From Limnohabitans sp. (lineage in GTDB: Bacteria; Pseudomonadota; Gammaproteobacteria; Burkholderiales; Burkholderiaceae_C), in assembly GCA_009693305.1 (NCBI GenBank), contig SHXN01000006.1, positions 1-33,342 on the forward strand: a stretch of DNA of 33,342 bases, given 5' to 3'. The notes beneath the pieces are model-generated. The model ran no database searches. It saw only the letters and a list, made by a program, of their open reading frames with translations, and was not told the DNA's origin. The position numbers and the translations under genes were made by a program. Below, piece after piece: positions 12,968 to 21,575 of this stretch; within the stretch, counting starts at the first letter, position 1; the number at the start of each line of letters is the position of its first letter.

Positions 12968-14461
12968 TTATTGACCTTGTTGTTGGCGACGCTCGCGCAT
13001 GCGTTGAAAAAAAGCTTTTCGCTCTTCAGGTGTCATGGCTTTTACTTTTTCAACCATCTCAGGTGGCAATCGATCCATCCATGGTGGACGCCCGCCTTCT
13101 GCAGGGGCTTGCGCGTTGGGCGCACTTGCGCTTGGTGCAGAGGCCGTGCTGCCCGCAGGCGATACTGCTTTGCCCGCAATGGCAGGCGCGTTTGTTGCAC
13201 CCGCCAGCCCTTTCGTATTTAATCCGCTGATGGATTTTCCATCATTGACGTCTGGTATTTTGTAGGTCAAAGTTTTGACCACCTCGACACGACTACCCGT
13301 TCTGAGTCTGTCTGCGCCATCCACCACCAATCGATCGCCTGCTTTGACCTCACCTTTGATCGATTGCCATTCACCATCGACCGTATCAAGCTGAATCACT
13401 TGTGTAGTCACCGAACTATCGGGCTTAACAACATAAACAAAAGTGCCCACAGCACCTCGCTGAACCGCCTGTGAGGGCACAGCCAATGCATTTTTTAATG
13501 TATCTAGTTGCAAACGAATATTGGCAAACTGATTGGGAAATAACAACCCTTCTTTGTTATCCAATGTAGCTTTGAGTTTGAGTGTGCCTGTTGCCACATC
13601 GATAGCGTTATCGGTGGTAGTGACCTGACCCGTTGCTAATTTTTGTGTGAGATCGCGGTCCCATGCTTCAACTTGTAATGACTGTCCGCTTTTGAGTTTT
13701 CGTTGAATCAATGGCACATACATTTCGGGCACTGCAAACACGACGGCCATGGGTTGTGTTTGTGTGATGGTGACGATACCATTGGCGTCACTTGATCTGA
13801 CCAAACTGCCCAACTCGGCTTGCTTCAATCCCAACTTGCCGCTAATAGGCGCGGTGACTTGTGTGTAAGAGACCAACAATTTGGCTTGATCAATTTGTGC
13901 TTGATCGGTTTGTACCGTTCCTTGCAATTGCTTAACCAAATATTCTTGTGTTTCAACTTGTTGACGTGCAATGGCATCTTTGGCTAACAAGTCTTTGTAG
14001 CGTTGCAAATCGAGTTCTGCATTTTTTAGCAAGGCCGCGTCTTTGGCCAATTGACCCATGGCTTGCGCCAATTGCGCTTCATACGTGCGCGGATCAATTT
14101 GTGCAAGCAATTGACCCGGTTGCACCACATCGCCTTCTGTGAATTTGATGGCCTTGAGTTCGCCATCAACTCGAGCACGCACCACCGCTGTGTTTAATGC
14201 AGTGAGTGTGCCAATGGCTTGCACGGTTTGTCGCACGTCAATTTGTTGAGCCACACCGATGCTCACGGGTTGACCGCGAGGCCCGCCTGCGCCACCGCTA
14301 CCACTCCAACTGGGCGAGGCTTCGGATTTTTTTTCTAACCATTGATCGCGTGCAATGGGATACCACCAAAACGCAGAGACAATTGCGCACACCACCACCA
14401 TTGCAATGGCGGGCGAATAGCGTGGGCGTTTGCGTTGCAAAGAAAAATCTTTATTCATCAT
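12968..14461 (-). CDS. mdtA: RND efflux periplasmic adaptor (MdtA-like)
   Basis: 497 aa; N-terminal TM, lipoyl/HlyD hairpin, VRARVDGELKAIKFTEGDVVQPGQLLAQIDPRTYEAQLAQA. Confidence 0.92.
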   Translation of the reverse strand: MMNKDFSLQRKRPRYSPAIAMVVVCAIVSAFWWYPIARDQWLEKKSEASPSWSGSGGAGGPRGQPVSIGVAQQIDVRQTVQAIGTLTALNTAVVRARVDGELKAIKFTEGDVVQPGQLLAQIDPRTYEAQLAQAMGQLAKDAALLKNAELDLQRYKDLLAKDAIARQQVETQEYLVKQLQGTVQTDQAQIDQAKLLVSYTQVTAPISGKLGLKQAELGSLVRSSDANGIVTITQTQPMAVVFAVPEMYVPLIQRKLKSGQSLQVEAWDRDLTQKLATGQVTTTDNAIDVATGTLKLKATLDNKEGLLFPNQFANIRLQLDTLKNALAVPSQAVQRGAVGTFVYVVKPDSSVTTQVIQLDTVDGEWQSIKGEVKAGDRLVVDGADRLRTGSRVEVVKTLTYKIPDVNDGKSISGLNTKGLAGATNAPAIAGKAVSPAGSTASAPSASAPNAQAPAEGGRPPWMDRLPPEMVEKVKAMTPEERKAFFQRMRERRQQQGQ

Positions 14462-14482
14462 TAGCTCAACCTACTCCAAACT

Positions 14483-14677
14483 TCAGATCAATTTGGCAAT
14501 GCCTGCGCACACCAAACTCAACAACACCGTGGTGGTAAGTGGAATATGCCACTCACGACCGAACAATCGAAATCTAAAATCACCTGGCAATCGACCCAAG
14601 CCCCATTTTTGCAGAAGTGGCAAAAATCCTTGAATTAAAATCAAGGCCAAAAAAACAACGAGTAACCAGCGCCACAT
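14483..14677 (-). CDS. DUF2905 family small membrane protein
   Basis: 64 aa with two TM segments and GRLPGDF motif typical of DUF2905. Confidence 0.8.
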   Translation of the reverse strand: MWRWLLVVFLALILIQGFLPLLQKWGLGRLPGDFRFRLFGREWHIPLTTTVLLSLVCAGIAKLI

Positions 14678-14680
14678 GAT

Positions 14681-15754
14681 TTATAAACTGTGGCTGCGAT
14701 CGCCACTCTCAAAACCCATCGGCTCCCAAGGCTCGCCCACCCCCAAGGCAATCACTTTAAACAACTCGCCCATTTCATGCTCGGCGATGAGTTTTTGCGC
14801 CATGGCTCGCTCTGCAATCGACGCATTCACCAAAGGTTCCAAGAAACCACTGTTGATTAAAAAATGCGCTTGCGATGTATAGCCCAAAACATTCATCCCC
14901 GCATTTTGCGCTGATAAAGCGATATCTGTGAAATTCACATGCGCTGTGATGTCTTTGCGCCCCACATCCACCAATGGATTCGTGTCAGATTGATGCGCCT
15001 GATGACACATCAACGTGCCCATGCTTCGTTGCTCGTGATAATACTCTCGCTCTGGAAAACCATAGTCAATTAAAAAAGCCGCGCCCTTTTGAAGTCGCTC
15101 AGCCAATGAAAAAATAAATGCTTGGGCTTGTGGATGAATTTCTGTGAGGTAATCGTGCTCTCCCGCAATATCCAACGGCGGTCGCGCATCTGTGATTTGA
15201 TCGCCCCACGCCAACTGTTGTTGATCGGGCAACCACACCACACCACGCTCGTGCCAAACGCCTTGGATACGACACAACAAACGCACAGGCATGGCGTCTA
15301 ATACTTCGTTGCCCACCACCACGCCTTCAATAGCAACTGACCATTGATCGGCCCAAGTGACTTTGTGCAAATAAGCGGAAAGAACTTCTTTTTGTCGTGC
15401 TTTTAAATGTGCAGACACCTCAACAATTGTGTAACTCTCCACCGCATCGCCTAAATGTTGTAACAATTGCAGGGCCAATGCGCCTGTGCCCGCGCCAAAT
15501 TCCCAAATTGCTTGTGTTTTCGTTTGATTCAAGACTTGTTTGACGCTATTGCCCATGGTTTTGCCAAACCAAGGCGATAACTCAGGCGCGGTTGCAAAAT
15601 CACTGCCTGTTTGTGGCATTTGACCTAATTTGGGTAATCCCGCACTGTAATAACCCAATTGAGGCGCGTACAAAGCCGAGGCCATGAATCGGTCAAAGGA
15701 TAACCAACCACCTGCGGCGTCTATTTGTCGTCGAATCAACTGTTGTAAGGGCAT
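14681..15754 (-). CDS. class I SAM-dependent methyltransferase (MidA/NDUFAF7-like, PF02636 type)
   Basis: 357 aa; GDFATAPELSPWFGKTMGNSV...EFGAGTGALALQLL...VVGNEVLDAMPVRL. Confidence 0.85.
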   Translation of the reverse strand: MPLQQLIRRQIDAAGGWLSFDRFMASALYAPQLGYYSAGLPKLGQMPQTGSDFATAPELSPWFGKTMGNSVKQVLNQTKTQAIWEFGAGTGALALQLLQHLGDAVESYTIVEVSAHLKARQKEVLSAYLHKVTWADQWSVAIEGVVVGNEVLDAMPVRLLCRIQGVWHERGVVWLPDQQQLAWGDQITDARPPLDIAGEHDYLTEIHPQAQAFIFSLAERLQKGAAFLIDYGFPEREYYHEQRSMGTLMCHQAHQSDTNPLVDVGRKDITAHVNFTDIALSAQNAGMNVLGYTSQAHFLINSGFLEPLVNASIAERAMAQKLIAEHEMGELFKVIALGVGEPWEPMGFESGDRSHSL

Positions 15755-15818
15755 GGGTATCGAAGAAGCTGAAAATTTGTGAGAATCTATCTTTTCCCAA
15801 TCCTAACGGGTCTTCTCT

Positions 15819-16604
15819 ATGTCATCTTGGGTCTTGGTCACCGGCGGCGCTGTTCGCTTGGGCCGCGAAATCAGCCTTGCCTTCGCCCATGCGGGGTGGA
15901 ATGTGGCTTGTCATTGCCTCTCGTCGGTTGCGGCGGCTCACTCTGTGTGTGCGCAAATCAAAGATTTGGGTCGTGAATCGATGCTTGTGCAAGCACAACT
16001 CACCGATGAGGCCGATTGTCGCTGTTTATGGGATGAAGTTACCCAACAAACTGGCAAGCAACTTCAATGTGTGGTTAACAACGCATCGTTATTTTTGCCC
16101 GATAGCTGCACCGATTTTGACGAGTCGCAAGCGCTGTCGCAATTACAAGCCAATTTAATTGCGCCCATGCGTTTGGGCAAATGGATGGCGCAGCTGCACG
16201 CAGACTCATCATCCATCGATGCCAATGTGATTCATGTGCTTGATCAAAAAGTATTTAACTTGAACCCTGATTATTTTTCTTACACCTTGTCCAAACTTGC
16301 ATTAGAACGCGCCGTGAGTTTGCAAGCCCAATCCTTGGCGCCTCATGTGCGAGTCAACGCCGTTGCGCCTGGTTTGATGTATTTGAGTGGCCCGCAAACA
16401 GCAGACAACTTCGCCAGAGCGTCGCGCGCCAATTTGCTTCGCAAACCCATCTCGCCAGCCAACGTCGCGCAAAGCGTTTTATTTTTGGCCAACAACAACA
16501 GCCTCACGGGCACTTGCATTCGTGTTGACAACGGCCAGCATTTGATCCCCATGGAGCGCGACGTGATGTTTGTGGTGGATGAGGTTTTTAAGGATATGCA
16601 ATGA
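15819..16604 (+). CDS. SDR, pteridine reductase / dihydromonapterin reductase-like (FolM type)
   Basis: TGGAVRLGREI cofactor motif, NNASLF, YTLSKLALERAV; directly followed by folB-type genes with ATGA overlap. Confidence 0.75.
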   Translation: MSSWVLVTGGAVRLGREISLAFAHAGWNVACHCLSSVAAAHSVCAQIKDLGRESMLVQAQLTDEADCRCLWDEVTQQTGKQLQCVVNNASLFLPDSCTDFDESQALSQLQANLIAPMRLGKWMAQLHADSSSIDANVIHVLDQKVFNLNPDYFSYTLSKLALERAVSLQAQSLAPHVRVNAVAPGLMYLSGPQTADNFARASRANLLRKPISPANVAQSVLFLANNNSLTGTCIRVDNGQHLIPMERDVMFVVDEVFKDMQ

Positions 16605-16981
16605 GCGATTTGGAATTAACGTGTCGACGATTGTTTTTGCGAGGCATCACCATCGCTGTCAATATCGGCATTCATGATTTTGAAAAAACTGCAACGCAAC
16701 GCATCATCTTTGACGTCGATTTGTATATACTTTTTCAAAACAGCACGGCGTATCAAGACGATATATCCGAAGTTGTTGACTATGATTTTGTGAGGCAAGT
16801 GATTCATCAACGCGTGGCGCAAGGTCACATCAATTTGCAAGAAACTTTGTGCGACGATGTGCTCACACAATTGATGTCGCACAAAGGCGTCAAAGCGGCT
16901 CGCGTATCCACGCGTAAACCCGACGTGTATCCCGACTGCGAATTTGTTGGCGTTGAAGCATTTCGCATCAAGCCCAATTAA
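16601..16981 (+). CDS. folB: dihydroneopterin aldolase
   Basis: 126 aa; NIGIHDFEKTATQRIIFDVDL, VVDYDFVRQVI, STRKPDVYPDCEFVGVE. Confidence 0.8.
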   Translation: MSDLELTCRRLFLRGITIAVNIGIHDFEKTATQRIIFDVDLYILFQNSTAYQDDISEVVDYDFVRQVIHQRVAQGHINLQETLCDDVLTQLMSHKGVKAARVSTRKPDVYPDCEFVGVEAFRIKPN

Positions 16982-17004
16982 TCAACCTTTATTAAACATC
17001 CCCA

Positions 17005-17373
17005 ATGGCAAATCACGGCACACAAATACTTACCCTAAACGGCTTGCGCTTTGATGCCAATCTTGGAATTTTAGAGCTTGAAAAAAATGCGCCGCAACCT
17101 ATTCAAGTCGATGCAGAACTCAATTTGGGAACACAGCCGCTTTCACCTCGCGACGACGACATCACGCATGTGCTTGACTACCGCAAGGTGCGACAAATTA
17201 TCATCAACGAGTGCACGGCCGAACACGTCAATTTGCTCGAAAGCTTGATTGGCAAACTCGCCAATCGGTTGATGCAACTGCCAGGCGTTGTTGGTGTGCG
17301 CATTAAAATTGCAAAACTTAAAATATTTGAAGACTGCGAAGTAGCCATTCGCATGGAAACAGGACTATGGTGA
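17005..17373 (+). CDS. second dihydroneopterin aldolase/epimerase (FolB/FolX-like)
   Basis: 122 aa paralog; [52 protein letters not shown]. Confidence 0.7.
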   Translation: MANHGTQILTLNGLRFDANLGILELEKNAPQPIQVDAELNLGTQPLSPRDDDITHVLDYRKVRQIIINECTAEHVNLLESLIGKLANRLMQLPGVVGVRIKIAKLKIFEDCEVAIRMETGLW

Positions 17374-17377
17374 ACAC

Positions 17378-18265
17378 ATGAATACCGCAACATTAGATGT
17401 CTCGGCATCCAACAAAATTGAATTAGAAAATCACAAACTCGAAAAACGTTTGTGCAGACAAGTGGGCGACGCCATCATCACTTACAACATGATTGAGCAA
17501 GGCGACCGCGTGATGGTGTGCATGTCGGGCGGCAAAGACAGTTACGGAATGCTTGATATTTTGCTCAAACTGCAACAACGTGCACCGATTGAATTTGAAA
17601 TCAACGCGGTCAGCCTCGATCAAAAACAACCGGGGTTTCCAGATGAAATATTGCCTAATTATTTCAAGCAGCTCGGCGTGAAATTTCACATTGAAACCAA
17701 AGACACGTATTCAATTGTGAAACAAAAAATTCCTGAAGGAAAAACCATGTGCAGTTTGTGCAGTCGACTGCGGCGTGGCATTTTGTATCGCGTGGCTGAC
17801 GAATTAGGCGCAACTAAAATTGCATTGGGACATCATCGAGACGATATTTTGCAAACATTTTTCTTGAATATGTTTTATGGCGGAAAGCTAAAATCGATGC
17901 CGCCCAAATTGGTGAGTGACAACGGTGGGCATATTGTGATTCGTCCATTGGCATATGTAGCCGAACGTGATTTGCAACGCTGGGCCGAGATCCGTGAGTT
18001 TCCAATCATTCCATGCTCATTGTGTGGGAGCCAAGATAATTTGCAAAGACAAATAGTGGGCGATATGTTGCGTGAGTGGGAAAAGAAAACGCCAGGGCGT
18101 TTGAGCAATATGTTTCATGCGTTGCAAAATGTTGCGCCTTCGCATTTGTTGGATACGCAGTTGTTTGATTTTAAAAATTTGCAAACGACTGGCGTTGAGG
18201 ATGCAGATGGCGATAAAGCGTTTGATGTGGAAATGCCGATGATACGGGGGATTGGAATCATTTAG
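17378..18265 (+). CDS. ttcA: tRNA 2-thiocytidine(32) synthetase TtcA
   Basis: PP-loop [62 protein letters not shown]. Confidence 0.95.
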   Translation: MNTATLDVSASNKIELENHKLEKRLCRQVGDAIITYNMIEQGDRVMVCMSGGKDSYGMLDILLKLQQRAPIEFEINAVSLDQKQPGFPDEILPNYFKQLGVKFHIETKDTYSIVKQKIPEGKTMCSLCSRLRRGILYRVADELGATKIALGHHRDDILQTFFLNMFYGGKLKSMPPKLVSDNGGHIVIRPLAYVAERDLQRWAEIREFPIIPCSLCGSQDNLQRQIVGDMLREWEKKTPGRLSNMFHALQNVAPSHLLDTQLFDFKNLQTTGVEDADGDKAFDVEMPMIRGIGII

Positions 18266-18297
18266 GGTTAATTCATTTTTGTTCTGAGCTCGCGGTG

Positions 18298-18378
18298 GTG
18301 TGGGGCGCACTCCTCCACGGCAAGCCGATGTCGTCGCGCACCCCACACGAACAAAATTGGGGTCAGATAACAATTAAT
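18298..18378 (+). repeat. structured repeat, copy A: hairpin plus ATTGGGGTCAG tail
   Basis: Hairpin GTGTGGGGCGCAC / GCGCACCCCACAC (18298-18310 / 18336-18348, 11 of 13 pairs) with 25 nt loop TCCTCCACGGCAAGCCGATGTCGTC, then ATTGGGGTCAGATAACAATTAAT at 18356-18378. Confidence 0.85.
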
Positions 18379-18540
18379 ACCGCACGCATAGGCAGTAGTT
18401 GCCGACAACTCATTTAATTATTTAAATATTAACTTCATTGACAAAGAGAATCAGCGATTGTTGCGAGTCGCGCCATGCTTGCAATTAGTTTCAAGCAATC
18501 TCGTCAGTAGTAATTTTTAATTTTTTAAATTAATACTTCA

Positions 18541-19058
18541 ATGAACGAAACAAAAGCTTTGAGTACGCAAGCCCGTTACTACTCAATTCATCATCTTCTT
18601 TTTCGCACCGCAGAAATTGCTCTCAAAGAGGCTATCGACAGCCCCGAAGTGCACAGGATCAACGCATTAAAAGCAATTATTTTTTCTGCACTCGGAACAG
18701 AGGCATTCATTAACGCGTTGGGCAATCGAACACGTGCAGACTGGAATAAATTCGAACGCAATTCGTCAACCATTTAAAAAATTGAATCAGTTGGCTTTTA
18801 AAGCTTAGAAATGACATTGCTCACAGCAAACCTAAAGATGTTCGAATAACACAGGAGCTAAATAAAATCGAAATAAAAAATATGAGTCTTGAAATTTCCC
18901 GGTCAAATCTTGAAAAACAACTGCCAGTTGAAAATGCGCAAACGGCAGTAACGGCTACCAAAGCTATGCTTGAGTTGTTTAGACCAATAGTTCTGGATCA
19001 AAAAATCGTATTTGAAATATTTTCAGACGCTTCGACAGGTTCAATTACTTTAAATTAA
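18541..19058 (+). pseudogene. degraded HEPN-like protein gene
   Basis: Intact N-terminal part (MNETKALSTQARYYSIHHLLFRTAEIALKEAIDSPEVHRINALKAIIFSALGTEAFINALG...), then frameshifted KKLNQLAFKA, then from 18804 LRNDIAHSKPKDVRITQELNKIEIKNM...ELFRPIVLDQKIVFEIFSDASTGSITLN* ending 19058. RNDIAH fits the HEPN R-x4-H motif. Confidence 0.65.
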
Positions 19059-19139
19059 TCGTTACCTGACCCCAATCAAAGGGGGGAGGGGTTAGGGCGG
19101 ACGACGATTTTGGCTTGCCGCTGAGGAGTCCGCCCTAAC
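19054..19139 (-). repeat. structured repeat, copy B (inverted relative to copy A)
   Basis: Perfect 12 bp stem GTTAGGGCGGAC (19091-19102) / GTCCGCCCTAAC (19128-19139); minus-strand loop TCCTCAGCGGCAAGCCAAAATCGTC (20/25 identical to copy A loop); tail ATTGGGGTCAGGTAACGATTAAT on minus at 19076-19054 (21/23 identical to copy A). Confidence 0.85.
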
Positions 19140-19180
19140 GCTTCGCCCGCACATGCATGCAAATGCAGACAATCAAAAGA

Positions 19181-20044
19181 TTACTTTTTATAAGCAATCA
19201 CTTTCTGACGTTGTTCACCCAAGCCCTCAATACCCACCGTCATCACATCGCCCCTTTTCAAGAACACAGGCGCTGGCTTTCCGTCTTTCTTAACGCCCAT
19301 ACCCACCCCTGGAGGTGTACCGGTTGTGATCACGTCACCGGGCATCAATGTCATGAATTGACTAGTATAGCTAATTAACTTAGCCACATTAAAAATCATG
19401 GTCTTGGTATTGCCGTCTTGCATGCGCTTGCCATTCAAATCCATCCACATGTGAAGTTTTTGTGGATTAGGCAATTCATCACGCGTTACCAACCAAGGAC
19501 CAATTGGGCCGAATGTGTCGCAACCCTTGCCCTTGTCCCATGTGCCGCCGCGTTCAATTTGAAATTCGCGCTCACTCACATCGTTGACCACACAATAACC
19601 CGCCGCATAACTCAATGCATCTTTGAGTGATACGTAAGAAGCCTTGGTGCCGATGACAACGCCGAGTTCAACTTCCCAGTCGGACTTAACTGAGTTTTTA
19701 GGCAACATCACATCATCATCGGGTCCTTGAATGGAACTGATGGCTTTGGTAAAAATAATAGGCTCAGAAGGAATGGGCAAGCCCGCTTCTGCTGCGTGAT
19801 CGGCGTAGTTCAATCCAATCGCAATGAATTTGCCAATGTGTTTGACGGGGCATCCCATGCGAGGCGTGCCGCGCACGAGCGGCAATTTGTCGGTTTTGAG
19901 TTTTTGCAATTTGGCCAAAGCTTTGTCGCTCAAGTGCTCGGGCGTGATGTCATCAATCACACCGCTTAAGTCACGCAGTTTGCCGTGTGCATCGATGAGG
20001 CCTGGTTTTTCTTTGTCGAGGTTGCCGTAGCGAACGAGTTTCAT
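19181..20044 (-). CDS. fumarylacetoacetate hydrolase family protein (2,4-diketo-3-deoxy-sugar-acid hydrolase-like)
   Basis: MKLVRYGNLDKEKPGLID...IGLNYADHAAEAG...SDWEVELGVVIG...VVNDVSEREFQ...TGTPPGVGMG. Confidence 0.85.
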   Translation of the reverse strand: MKLVRYGNLDKEKPGLIDAHGKLRDLSGVIDDITPEHLSDKALAKLQKLKTDKLPLVRGTPRMGCPVKHIGKFIAIGLNYADHAAEAGLPIPSEPIIFTKAISSIQGPDDDVMLPKNSVKSDWEVELGVVIGTKASYVSLKDALSYAAGYCVVNDVSEREFQIERGGTWDKGKGCDTFGPIGPWLVTRDELPNPQKLHMWMDLNGKRMQDGNTKTMIFNVAKLISYTSQFMTLMPGDVITTGTPPGVGMGVKKDGKPAPVFLKRGDVMTVGIEGLGEQRQKVIAYKK

Positions 20045-20066
20045 GTTTTCTCCGTTGTAAAAATGG

Positions 20067-20824
20067 TTAATACGTTGATCGTCCACCCGAGAGGTCAAAA
20101 ACCGCTCCAGTGGAAAAAGAACATTCTTCGGTGCTGAGCCACGTGATCATGGCTGCTACTTCATCGGTTGTGCCAAATCTGCCCATGGGGATTTTACTCA
20201 GCATAAACTGAATGTGCTCAGGCGTCATTTGATCAAACATCGACGTCTTGACTGCGGCAGGTGTCACGCAATTGACCCGCACACCTGTATCAGCCAATTC
20301 TTTACCCAAAGACTTTGTGATGCCTATAACCGCAGCCTTGCTGGCACTGTAAGCGCTCGCATTAGGATTGCCCTCTTTGCCTGCAACCGATGCGATGTTG
20401 ACAATGCGTCCGTAATTATTGGCCTTCATGTGCAAACTGATTTCGCGACAGCAATGAAACAATCCATGCACATTGATGTCAAACACTTGTTTCCAAGCAT
20501 CAACGGGATAGTCCCACAGCTTGGTGTTGGGGCCTGTGATGCCCGCGCTGTTGACAAGCACATCTACTTTTGCAATCGTAAAGGTTTCTTTGGCTGCATT
20601 AACAACGGATGGATGACTAGCAACATCCACGTGCACACACGACACAACCGCGTCTGCGATTTTTTTTTTAATTCTTCTACCGCTTTGCCCATACCGCCTA
20701 TATCGCGATCCCAAATGGTGACGCGCGCGCCAGAACTGAGCATTCGCTGTGCAATGGCAAATCCAATGCCTGTTGCACCGCCCGTAATCACCGCATGTCG
20801 GCCTTTTAAATCGAGAGCATTCAT
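20067..20824 (-). pseudogene. SDR oxidoreductase disrupted by a frameshift in an A10 tract
   Basis: ORF 20564-20824 (MNALDLKGRHAVITGGATGIGFAIAQRM...EELKKK) continues in another frame as IADAVVSCVHVDVASHPSV...NSAGITG...YSASKAAV (ORF 20067-20714). Shift at 20660-20669. Confidence 0.85.
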
Positions 20825-20840
20825 ATATTTTTCTTTCAGT

Positions 20841-21575
20841 TTAAATTGTCATACCACCATCAACCGAGAATAAATTGCCTGTTGAAAATGCGGATTCATC
20901 GGAAGCCAAAAACACCACCATCGGCGCAATTTCATGCGCTTGCGCCAAACGACCCATCGGCTGCCGATTAATAAAATCAATACGGGCTTTGGCAGGATCG
21001 GCATAACTGTTGATACGGTCTTGCAATGATGGTGTATCTACCGTGCCGGGACACAAGACATTGCAACGAATGCCCTGACGGACATAATCGGCCGCAACGC
21101 TTTTGGTCAATCCAATAACCGCCGCTTTACTGGCGCCATACACAAAGCGACTGGGCAATCCTCTCACGCTCGACGCAATACTGGCCATGTTAATGATGCT
21201 ACCACCACCATTGGCCAGCATTTTGGGTATTACCGCTTGAATCACCCAAAACTGTGAACGCACATTGAGGTTGAATGCAAAATTCCAATCACCATCGGTT
21301 GCGTCCATCACCGTGCCGTTGTGCACATAACCCGCGCAATTAAAAACAGCATCAATGCGTGGCAACTCGGCCACTTTTTTGATAATGGCGTTTTTATCCA
21401 TCACATCAAGCACCGATGCATGCACGCCTTTGACGCTGCTATAGGACTCGAGCAATTTTGCATTGACATCGGTTGCATAAACCATTGCACCTTCGGCGAC
21501 CATCGCCATCACTGTTGCTCGACCAATGCCTTGGCCTGAAGCCGTGACAAAAATATGTTTTCCATTGAGTCTCAT
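20841..21575 (-). CDS. SDR oxidoreductase (2-keto-3-deoxy-L-fuconate dehydrogenase-like)
   Basis: 244 aa; VTASGQGIGRATVMAM, NCAGYVHNGTV, YGASKAAVIGLTKSVAADYV. Confidence 0.85.
   Translation of the reverse strand: MRLNGKHIFVTASGQGIGRATVMAMVAEGAMVYATDVNAKLLESYSSVKGVHASVLDVMDKNAIIKKVAELPRIDAVFNCAGYVHNGTVMDATDGDWNFAFNLNVRSQFWVIQAVIPKMLANGGGSIINMASIASSVRGLPSRFVYGASKAAVIGLTKSVAADYVRQGIRCNVLCPGTVDTPSLQDRINSYADPAKARIDFINRQPMGRLAQAHEIAPMVVFLASDESAFSTGNLFSVDGGMTI

Noticed and set aside
18298-18348. Rho-independent terminator of ttcA
   Set aside because: Strong stem but no following T-tract on either strand; loop conservation with copy B points to another role, though accidental termination is possible.
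18298-19139. Integron attC sites at the two hairpins
   Set aside because: attC needs outer RYYYAAC...GTTRRRY ends; copy B has the opposite order (GTTAGGG...CCCTAAC), copy A lacks the triplets, and no integrase or cassette array is present.
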